Shown here one piece after another: positions 31,328 to 40,900 of a DNA stretch of 64,000 nucleotides; the first letter of the stretch is position 1; every line of letters starts with the position of its first letter. The stretch comes from Anisodus tanguticus (lineage: Eukaryota > Streptophyta > Magnoliopsida > Solanales > Solanaceae): the NCBI GenBank assembly GCA_034509755.1, contig CM067542.1:24743001-24807000 (forward strand). Direction: 5' to 3'. Under the pieces are notes generated by a model. It was not told the origin of the DNA, searched no databases, and worked only from the letters and a program-made list of their open reading frames with translations. The position numbers were made by a program, and so were the translations under genes.

Positions 31328-33686
31328 TTTTTTCCCAAAACCAGAGAGTTGATACCGGCACTCGGTGGCTTACTCGAGCGAGCGTACCGGTGTGTAACAC
31401 TTCACCACTCGACATATGTAAAAACGTATTACGTCTAGAAGGCCAGGTCATAGCTCAAAATGGAATATCATAAGCCGACAAGTCTATACTCGAGTGGATT
31501 TGAGGATAATCAAATAAGATGTATAAACATATCTTGACCGACAAGGCCATGAATGAATTCCTACAATTATACAATACAAAAGGATCCATCCAAGGGCTGA
31601 CAAGGCCACCATATGATCTGTGAGACAACATCAAGGCCTATATTAGACCTACTATACATACACAGGACACATCTACAAATCTCTACAGAAGATTAATTGT
31701 ATTGTGGTCGGGACAGGGCCTCGACCTACCTATCATAGATATATACATAAGAACCTCAAAAACTCTAAACCTAGTAAATCCAGATAAAGTGGAGCTTACC
31801 AATAAAGTTGATATTCGGCAACGTCTACTAAGGAGATCTATATATCTGTCTCTCAGGACCTGCAAGCATGATATGCAGTGCCCCCAATAAAGGGGCGTCA
31901 ATACGAATAATGTACCGAACATGTAAGGCAACTGAAATAACTAAATTGAAAAGAATTGTTAAACATGATAGCTGAGCATATTGAGAATCAAGGGGGAATC
32001 TCTAATGCATGAGGTTTATAAGGATACATTTCTAAAACTTGTCGGAGTGACGTAATGTCGTTATACCTCTGGTTATTGTTATGTACTATCAATCGTCAGG
32101 TACTACTATCATCCCAAAAAGGATCATAATAGACATGAAGGATAAATCTTTATAACATGAAAGGTATTCCCAAAAAGGGACAAACAAATATCTGGTTAAG
32201 ATACTTCTTTGACAATTCGTTTAGAAATCGATATATGTTTGAAATTTATGCCTTCGAAAGGAAGATTAGCCTTACATACCTTTAGTCACCGTATTTAATC
32301 CTCAACGCACCTCAATCTACAACAGACGGTTATAACATTATCGTCAAGCTAATGGAAAGCTAAAATAAGCTATAACGAGTAACAAGCTCGACTCTCTACT
32401 AACATATCTTCTTCTTTTATACTCCTTCTCCCTTCTTATAACAACAACAACAATAAATATAACCATGCTTCCATATTTTTCCAGCCACAGTAACATCAAG
32501 AAAACATCTCAACCAGTCCCATAATTTGCTACAATCAAAATACGACATTTCGATCGGTATTCGCATGTTCTAGTTCGTGTAGCTTAGCTAGGACTTAGAT
32601 ATACTCAAATTCATGAGAGTGGAGGATAATTCTTATCTTAAACAGTAGCTATAACACTGAGAGTAACCTTTCTTCACGTCGAAGCAATGTACAACTCAAC
32701 CACGACGGGAGAAACAAGCTTCTACTAGCACCACGACTTTCTCGGGGTTAAATAAATATAACCCACCTTGGAATTTGATCTTGAACTATAGGAGAACACT
32801 TAGTGTCACTTTCTTTAAATCTTCCCATCATTTACTTCACCCCGAAGTAATCTCCGACTTGTTAGGATCCGAAGGAAACCAATGCTTATATGTCATCAGA
32901 ATTTACCATTGTTGAAAGCTTCCTTGAAACTATACTTTAGCTTCTGTTTGGTAATGTTTCCTATTGGACTCCCAAAATGAACAACCTAGTGTATATGTGT
33001 GTGTGTATATATACCACCACTTGATCTGGTTTTTGTCAAATTAAAAGTTGATTTCCTCTTTAAATAATCACGTGACCAGCCCATGTGTAAATATTTTGTC
33101 CACTTATTTTATGCTACTAGTTGCTCCTTTAATTTGGATAATTTTATTGGATTATTGTGGAAAACTCTGACCTTATTGGCCCATTCAATAGTAGAGTAAT
33201 AGGATTATATATATATAGGGGTTGAAATGGGTCTACACCATTACTCACTTCATGCTTACAATGTATTATTTTTTTCCAACACATGTCCACTAATGGATCC
33301 ATGCATTACAATAGTTATACGTTGTCATATGTACTAAGATGTCGTGTGGACTTACACTTATCTACTTTGTCTCCTACTACAAATGGATAATTAATTTCTT
33401 ATCCCTAATTTACTTAAATTCAACCACTTTAACATACCTCATATACTCATTATCATGATCATGTGATATGGTGGTAGTCTGGTCTCTTATGGCATACACA
33501 AAATATTATTTCGAATCATCATCATGACACTTTTAAGTCTTAAATCATTTCGGAACTTCACCTTTTTATACACCAAGCTCTCGATTTGCATACATGAGTA
33601 TGACCAAAATTTCATATAGTCCATATAACTTGTTCAATATTTCGAATTTCAATGAAACTTAATGTAGGAAACTATGGGATGTAACA
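31328..33686 (-). mobile_element. 5' LTR shared by two gypsy internal regions
   Basis: About 2.36 kb. The blocks are in order: hairpin motifs (31536, 31594), GGTCGGGACAGGGCC (31706), the strongest GC stem-loop copy (GTGCCCCCAATAAAGGGGCG, 31878-31897) and TCGGAGTGACGTAATGTCG (32042). The variable hairpin cassette found in its relatives is missing. A primer-binding site lies on its low side and a polypurine tract (TCCTCCCC) on its high side at 33687, so the same LTR serves as 5' LTR of one body and 3' LTR of the next. Confidence 0.65.
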
Positions 33687-34809
33687 TCCTCCCCTTTAGG
33701 AACATTCGTCCTCAAATGTTGGACTTACCTGCGTACTGTACCATTCTCACAAGTCGTCGGCGAACATCTGATGATATTTGCATGATTCACCTTAGAGAAG
33801 ATACTATATCTCAATAACGATATTCCATAATATATCAATATGATTCATCTTACGGGAGGTATTCTAATCTCATGTAATACTTGAAATCCTTTCTCTTTAA
33901 ACTGTTACTTCAATCATAGACAATATTCTTAGACGTTATTCTCTTATCTTGTATCATTTTACTCACTTGTCCTGCTATCCGTGCGGCATTTCACCTCTTC
34001 TAAGTTCTTCTAATCTTAAACTCCTCTGATTTATTTTAGGTTATACCGGTCTCTATATAACTTACGGAAATTGCCGGCTCACTTGCTTTGATGGGCTTAA
34101 TCTCAAGCTCTTACCTATTCTCGTCAGTTCTTCACTCACTTTCTCTTACCCTTATGTCTATCCATGTAAAATCTTATCGCACTACCATATCTTGTCTTAT
34201 GACCTACACCTATTCTGTTCATACTATTAGTAACCTTTCTGCTTATCTTGATAGCATCATAGACTTTCTTATATTTTTTCAGAACCTCAAGCAAGACATC
34301 ACACCGCTTCCAACTTCTTCTTACTCTCATAGCTAGACCTCCTAGTTAATGATATTAATGATACCACTATCGTTTTTGTATATTTAATCATGGCGTTTCT
34401 GGATTTATCGAAACTATGAACAATTCATAACCTTCTGTATTTAGGTATCTCGTACCTTTTTTACTTATATCTCGTTTACATCTGATCCTCGTACCTTATC
34501 CTTTAATACTTTCACAACTATCCTCCTGCATAGGTAGGATTGACATCCATACCATAAAGCTCTAATTTAATACTTCCACCTCCGGTGCATACTCTAGTAG
34601 AAACTTCACACTAACTCATCAGGACGAGTCGGAATCAAGTTCTTACGACTCAGCTCTATTCCACTATCTGGAATACCAAAGAAGGGTAACAATTCTTAAA
34701 TACCATGTAGCCTCCTGATCATAAGTGTGGTGCACAACACACCTAGAAAGCAAGACTCTACTAGACACGTCTTTTACTCCCTATGAGTGACTTGCTCTTA
34801 TACCAAATT
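33687..34809 (-). mobile_element. Short gypsy internal region between PPT and PBS
   Basis: About 1.1 kb from polypurine tract and CATTCGTCCTCAAATG tail (33687-33717) to a primer-binding site at 34794-34805 (GCTCTTATACCA on the plus strand). No gag-pol motif was recognised; the 82-codon frame at 34088-34336 is low-complexity and unassigned. Near 33750-33880 there are words resembling the degenerate array at 24.7-25.6 kb. It parallels the 326-base internal region at 23034-23359, with the same ends and no coding capacity. Confidence 0.5.
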
Positions 34810-35805
34810 TATCACACCCCAACATTGGAGGGGAAGGGGTCGGCACCTGGTACCTTAATGGCCCGGGCGTACCAGTCATAAAACATGATGAAAAAATAAC
34901 GGGATCTGAGCCGATAATTCCTTAGAACGATAGTTGTAAAACAATATGACATAACACCTTGTAAACAGAAGAACTCAATCTATGCATATATACATAGTAA
35001 GGCCGACAAGGCTAACATAACCTCTAACCAATATCCAGGCCTACAAGACCGTACTATACAAATCGGACACACAGGACATGTCTCTAAGCCTCTAAGAAAG
35101 ATCAACTGTACTATGATCGGGATAGGGCCAGCCTACCTATCAAAACTATAAACAACTCAAAATTACTCCTAACTCTAGACCTGGCAACTCCGAAAGACAT
35201 GGAGCTCACCAATCAGCTGAACTCTGAAATGCCTATGGTGGAGGCCTATCTATACGCCTCTACGAATCTGCACGCATGAAAGCAACACCCCGGCAAAGGG
35301 ACATCAGTACGAATAATATACCGAGTATGTAAGGAAGAACTGAAACTTAACATTAAGGCATTATCAATAAGAGGATAAGAATCAACCTGAAACTTCTTAA
35401 ATACCCCTGAGGGCCATGATATGCAAAAGGATCATACTTATGTTATAATCTTATTAAATGACATTACGTCCACGTTGTAACTTTAACTGTTCAACTGCCC
35501 GACTGATCAGTGGTAACTGCCAAACCGGTCGTAGCCCGGCGGTGAGTACGCCTGCCCTACCGATGGTAAATAACGATACACAACTGTCCAACCAGTGATA
35601 AATGCATATAGCATAACTACTCGATTGGTCATAGCTCGGTGGTAACTATATATCTGCCCTACCGACCGTAGCTCGGTGGTGATTAACGATACGTAACTAC
35701 CCTACCGATAGATCTCTAATACATGAGGTTTATAAGATACATTTCCGAAACTTGTCGGACATCTCCGGTTATCATTATGTACTATCAATCGTCAGGCACT
35801 ACATA
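34810..35805 (-). mobile_element. Third gypsy LTR, truncated at its U3 side
   Basis: It starts TATCACACCCCAAC (expected TGTCACACCCC) beside a primer-binding site. It contains AAGGCCGACAAGGCTAAC (35001), the GATCGGGATAGGGCC block (35117), a stem-loop block (35266-35335), a cassette of four or five ACCGANNGTAGCTCGGTGGT-like hairpin units (35475-35710) and the start of the TCGGA...CTCCGGTTATCATTATG block (35753). It matches the LTR at 31328-33686 up to GTCAGGCACTAC and then stops. Confidence 0.6.
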
Positions 35806-35842
35806 TTATAAGCTCGATGGGGTTAGGTGTATGTGGTGGAGT

Positions 35843-35890
35843 GGGTGGGTGGGTGGGTGGTGGAGTGGGTGGGTGGTGGAGAGTGGGATA
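35843..35890 (+). repeat. G-rich (GGGT)n tract, candidate G-quadruplex
   Basis: GGGTGGGTGGGTGGG at 35843-35857 meets the four-G-tract rule with one-base loops, and further GTGGAGTGGGTGGGTGG follows. One-base T loops between G3 tracts favour a stable parallel quadruplex. It sits just outside a truncated LTR. Confidence 0.75.
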
Positions 35891-36014
35891 AGAACCTTAC
35901 TACACTTTACATGTCCATTATCCAGTAAGCATGCACTGAATAGAAGCCAACACATTTTTTCCGTTATTTACCCATATTTCAGCAGGCTAAAAATGAGTTG
36001 AACTCATATTTGAA

Positions 36015-37025
36015 CATTATTAAAAAGGAAAATTTTCACAAATGACTATACTTTGGTTTTTTTATGCATAGCTACACTTTTGCTAATTACATTTCGTAGC
36101 TACAGTAACATGTATTCAAATTCGGATGTATTCCAATTCGGATGTATTCAGTTCAGTTGTATTCATTCATAGCTATTTTTACACTGTATTTAACTTATTG
36201 TATTTAAATTCAGTTGTATTCAAACAACATAAATGCAAGAAATACAAGGATATTCAGTTGTATTCAAAATTCACTATATTTATTTGTATACAGAAAAATC
36301 ACATTTGAAATACAGGTGAAAAATACATAAAGAATCACTTTATTTTATATTAAAAAATAATAAATACACTCAAATTTTATAAGAAATAAAATAGAAAAAG
36401 CACTCAAAAATGAGAATACACTCAGATCTGACATACGCAAGAAGAGTTTCGCCAGAGTTGGTTTTGAACCTAGATGGCAGTGGGGGGTGGGATCGGCGCT
36501 GGGAGGGTGGTGATGAGAAGTGGATCGGAGCTGGTGGGATCAGAGCTGGTGGGATCGGCTTTAACCCAGAACATATTTAATGATTGGACTGATATTCTAT
36601 TCAGGAAGTATAAATTATTCCAATTGCTCAAGCCAATCAATGTCGTGAAATTCTAAGGGATAAAATCAGTTTTGCTTATCTGTAATTGTGAGATATGACA
36701 GAAGAATTTGATTAAGTCACGTTTCATCCTTCCCAAAGCCACTGATATACAAAAAATTAAATAGAGCTGGGTTTGGTTGGAGGAGCAAAGGAGGGACGGT
36801 GGGTGCTGCCCGAGCTTAGCCGGCGGTGGTAGTTGTCGGAAATTTGAGGGAGGAAGAAGGGATAGTGGTGGAGATGGTAAAAGAGGAGAGAAGGAAAATT
36901 GGAAGAACTTAGGAAAGATGGGTTTTGAATTAGTTACTCGTGTTAACTATTAGATGTAATTAAAATAAAGTGTAGTTACTAATATATGTTCTCTACACTA
37001 TGTAAATAGTCGTACTAAAAATCAC
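36015..37025. mobile_element. Non-autonomous repeat of unknown class (candidate)
   Basis: A unit of roughly 1 kb whose left end (CACAAATGACTATACTTTGG) and the complement of its right end (AGTACGACTATTTACATAGTG) are loosely inverted, with GTATTCA(A)ATTCGGATGTATTC repeats in the left part (36110-36260). A small minisatellite of GGAGCTGGTGGGATC-type units lies at about 36488-36561. No transposase is encoded. Its class and exact ends are uncertain. Confidence 0.35.
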
Positions 37026-37245
37026 TCACCCAACCCATTTAAATATGGACGGATTAGGCGAGTTAGCAAAAAATGGGTCATAATTGCCAGAACTACCCCA
37101 TCACCAACCCGCCCATTTATCACCCAGCCCAATTTTTACCCACATGAAATATAGGCAGGCTGAAACCCAACCCACTTTTTGTTCAGCCCGTTTTCAACCC
37201 GTCCAAATCCGACCCAACCTACCCATTTGCCACCACTAGTCACAG
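37026..37245. mobile_element. Candidate hAT-like terminal repeat region
   Basis: The stretch is built of ACCCA, CCCATTT and AACCCGCCC words and ends ACCCATTTGCCACCACTA, which on the minus strand reads TAGTGGTGGCAAATGGGT. Ends of this form are common in plant non-autonomous hAT elements, but I see no matching left terminal repeat or 8-base target duplication. Low-confidence call. Confidence 0.3.
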
Positions 37246-37689
37246 GCATTGACGAGATCATCAGATTATCCTATCGACAACTATGTACGGAATAGACACA
37301 TAAAATTATCCACAGTGCACAAGATACAATGAATACTATGGCAGTTTTACCAAATTTTAGCTGTACATGAAATATCCATCAAGTAACACCTCAATTAGTG
37401 AGTCGATTATTTCAACTAGTGATGTCCAAATTCACAGCCTATTGAACCAAAAACAGAACAGGTAAAAAGATGATGATTAGCCCTATAACCTTGCATTCCT
37501 TCATTTGCCAACAAATTTCTGCAAAGGTGAAATATGTTGGAGAGGCTTCCATGCTCATGTTTTTTCATATTCAACCAAGATCAAGTCAACAACAACAGGG
37601 GTCATCTGAAGAAATAACCACAAAAGACCTGTGGCATTTGTAAACAAGCCACCAGAACATTGCATGTGCAGACTTTTAGCGCAGATGTC
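37246..37689 (-). other. 3' flank of the host gene
   Basis: About 440 bases downstream of the stop codon with no ORF or repeat recognised. The 3' UTR and polyadenylation site of the gene presumably lie here; no canonical AATAAA signal stands out. Confidence 0.4.
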
Positions 37690-37905
37690 TTAGCCCTCAG
37701 CCATAGTAGCAGAAGGGAAAAATCTCATGATGAAGTTAGAAAGGGACCAAATACAAATCACCCCGAGAAATTGAAGCACATTTAGAAGTGTGCTCAATGA
37801 GCCATTTATTGCCAAGTTTTGTGCAGTCATCTCTGCTCCTCTTACTGTCAAAGAAAGGGCTGTTACCAGTTGTGCTGCCCTATTCAGCTGATGCAGCCTG
37901 TAAAC
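37690..37905 (-). CDS. Host gene exon 5 (C-terminus)
   Basis: 216 bases, 71 codons plus TAA. It starts after a TTTTACAG acceptor with Val-Tyr-Arg-Leu-His and encodes an amphipathic stretch and the last membrane segment (LLNVLQFLGVICIWSLSNF). The frame continues from exon 4 in phase 0. The open frame on the opposite strand (37788-37982) is a shadow of this exon. Confidence 0.85.
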   Translation of the reverse strand, partial: VYRLHQLNRAAQLVTALSLTVRGAEMTAQNLAINGSLSTLLNVLQFLGVICIWSLSNFIMRFFPSATMAEG

Positions 37906-40900
37906 CTGTAAAATTGTGCCAACATCAACGTACTACCATAAAACTTGCTTTGGCAAGGGGGGAGCATATGATTCTTTCATGACGAGTCGGAAGCAGTGTT
38001 AAGTATCGCACAATCATCTTACTGAATTTTGGATTAACTATCCATGCTTTTGGAGAGACATGTTGTGAAATTATTGGGCTAATAACACAGAATTATTATC
38101 AGAACAACCTAAATAGAAAAACTACAAGTGCTACATCCATGTAATGTGTATGACATTATAGTAAAGATAAAAGTGAAGACATTCAAGGACAAGCCTGAAA
38201 ATTCTTGTGTGGAGTCTACTTAATTGGATTTTACATTAGAACAACGGAAGTGCACAGGTGTTGAAAAAGTTTGACAGAGTCAACACTCCAAGTGAAAATA
38301 TGAAAGTCGATTTAGTCCTTACCTGGAAAACAATGGGGATAACAGACCATGAAGGCGAGTCAATATATCTTGCATACTGCTCAAAAGCAAATTGCACAAC
38401 AATACCAACAAGGTAAGGGGCAAGAGTAGCAGAAGCTGCAGGACCGGTCCATGGCCAGACAAACCCCATGGTCACCATTGGAATTATTAGACTAAGTGCT
38501 AGTACAGAAATTGAAGATATTCTATATCCGAGTGGTGGGGTAATTTTCCTGTAAGAAGATACTAGCTCAAGCGGTCTCCTTAAACGATCTATTAGGAGAA
38601 CAAACACTGCTACTCCACAGTAAAAGAGAGCCTCTGTGAAGAACAAGATGAGGAAATCTGCAGGTCAAGAGCACAGTTTATTTAGCAAAAGTGCAATGAA
38701 ATGACTACTTGATAATAAATTAAAACGGGAAACCATAGCATGACATTAAATAACAATGCAAATGACGATCGACATTTCAGCCACATAACAGACACCTGAT
38801 TGTGACACAGATAGTATGTGGCTCGCAATAACTTACAAGGGCCTTCTCTCTCTTAGTCTCGCGTACAAATTATTGGGTGGGTAGACACAAGACATCCTAC
38901 TAACACAATTTTCCTAAGATGATGAAAATTTCAGTGCAGATAAGGCCAGTTTCTTGAAGTTGCAGGCACTCTCCATAAGTCCATAAATCAATATGTTGCA
39001 GAAGTTCTGAGGCCCTGATGGTTGAAAATTGCCACCTATTTGTGGTGATGTTTTTTGGAGAAAGAAAGAATAATAGAAAAGAAACGAGAATGAGCTGATG
39101 GTATACCTAGACAATTGACGCTTGATAGAAAAAATTACTAAAATTGCTTGTACAAGCTTCAGAAGATTTCTGTTTCTCAAATATATGTAAGCTTCAATAG
39201 AAAGGACAATAAGACTAAGAATAAGAAGATTACACCTAGAAACATATTTTAGAAGAGTGTTTAATTAATTTGCTATTCTACTGGCAATAAAAATATGATG
39301 CTGCAATCAGAAGGATCATCATAGCTTCTTCCTTTTTTCCCTTGTTCTTGGGGGTTGGGAGAAGGAGCGGTGCTTCTTTGGAGGTTTTAAGCAGGTTGGT
39401 AGATAAACTAATTGAAACAAACATAACTATGTCAGAAACATGAGCATAACTTTTGCCTACCAGTTAACAAAGAGTCCTCAAATATAGTTGATAATATCCT
39501 GCGCAAGTAAAGCGAGGGAAAGATGAAAGAGGCTATAAGGACAGCTGGACCAACAAACCACAGTAGAATGTTCTGGTTCTTTGCAGCAGTGGACACAAGG
39601 ATTTCCTCCTCCCTTCTGTAAGGACGATTGTAGAATGATAGTACACCAGGCTTACCACCAGCACCTTCAATTTGGAAATTTGAACTACTGACAGAGGCAA
39701 TGTATTCAACACTTTCTTGCTCAGAACCATCTTCCTCAAGCTCACTGTTGGGCAACTGGTCCTCTGCAGTGGCAAAAAAACTGAATTGTACCCTCCTGGA
39801 ACTTCTCAGCACCTTTAGCTTTTCAAGCTTGAAATAGTGTGACCTAACAACTTGCGATGGCAGAAGACAGCCAAAGCAAGGGGGAAAAGATAAGAGAACA
39901 AAGTTACAGCAAGTCATCCTACAGAAGTTTAGCACTCACTTTGAGGGACTTGCTATTAGTAAGGCGAAGAAGTGACTTAAAGTTTCGCATAACAATTTAC
40001 TTCCACAAGAAGCGAACCAAATATAAACATTTGCAACATTGGTTTTGCCTACTGTTACTCCATCTTACAAAGAGAATAAGAGATTCAAGGGAGCAACTTA
40101 ACTTTTTTCCATTTGTATAAAGGAAATGCAACTTAAAACATATACCAGATAATAGAGGAAACAATTGCTCAATTGCATCATAAGCAAGAATTTTAATCTT
40201 GAAAATAACTTTCCAATTTGACTAACTACCTTTATCATTTCTTAGACGTTCCACGACAAATCTCTGCATGCAGAACACTCTTGGTCTTGCACTCACCTGC
40301 ATGGAATCAAACAAGCACTCTACAAAAGATTGCATAGATCACCGCAAAATGGTACTAGAGAAAACAATCAAGAAAATACATTTTAACTTACGTATGCTAA
40401 TCCTAAAGAGTCCTTAAAGAATATCCCAAAAGGAAATATGAAGAACCATATAATTATTTGACGGGGAATAATTCAGCTCACCGCTCCCAGTCATAGGACT
40501 AGAGGTATAAACTATAGTTGCATGCCAAAAGACCCTATCTACCATCTCAAACCTATGAATTGCAGGTCATAATGAAGTCATCTGCATTTTGGATATTGTA
40601 TAAGTATTAAGGTTGAGGAGGTTAAGGGTGTTGTTCGCAGGATGCGCAGGGGACGAGCGACCGGACTTGATGAGATCCCAGTTGAATTTTGGAAGAGCAC
40701 AGGCACGGCAGGTTTGGAGTGGCTGACTGAGTTGTTTAATGTCATTTTTAAGATGGCATGAATGTTCGAAGAATGGAGGTGGAGTACAATGATTCCTTTG
40801 TACAAGAACAAAGGTGACATCCAGAGTTGCAACAACTATAGGGGTATCAAGCTGCTAAGCCATACTATGAAAGTTTGGGAAAGGGTCGTGGAGATGAGGG

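Larger units (their letters stand above)
18410..33686 (-). mobile_element. Ty3/gypsy retrotransposon split by a nested LTR element
   Basis: The LTRs at 18410-20080 and 31328-33686 share their U5 text (a CCCCAAAACCAG start, CTAGAAGG.CAGGTCATA.CTCAA, GGAATATCATAAGC) and the same high-side end (GAAACTTAA.GTA...GATGTAACATCCTCCCC). Leftward internal sequence is split: a chromodomain-type tail at about 20410-20600, then integrase start, RNase H, RT-end and gag at 28133-31121. The gap is filled by another LTR element (about 20600-28132). Compared with the copy at 3740-10990, about 0.7 kb of integrase is missing at the insertion point, so insertion and deletion combined. A PBS remnant is present at 31313-31324. 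Confidence 0.7.

Noticed and set aside
37788..37982. 64-codon plus-strand frame as a separate gene
   Set aside because: It is the shadow of exon 5 of the minus-strand host gene, whose frame and splice site fit the upstream exons.
38914..39180. 88-codon minus-strand frame as an extra exon
   Set aside because: It lies in intron 3; exons 3 and 4 join in frame without it and it has no good flanking splice pair.
39851..39935. Upstream Met of the exon 3 frame as the true start
   Set aside because: Reading through the CATCGCAAG acceptor gives a possible start, but joining to exons 1 and 2 keeps the frame, uses standard splice sites and gives a plausible transit peptide.
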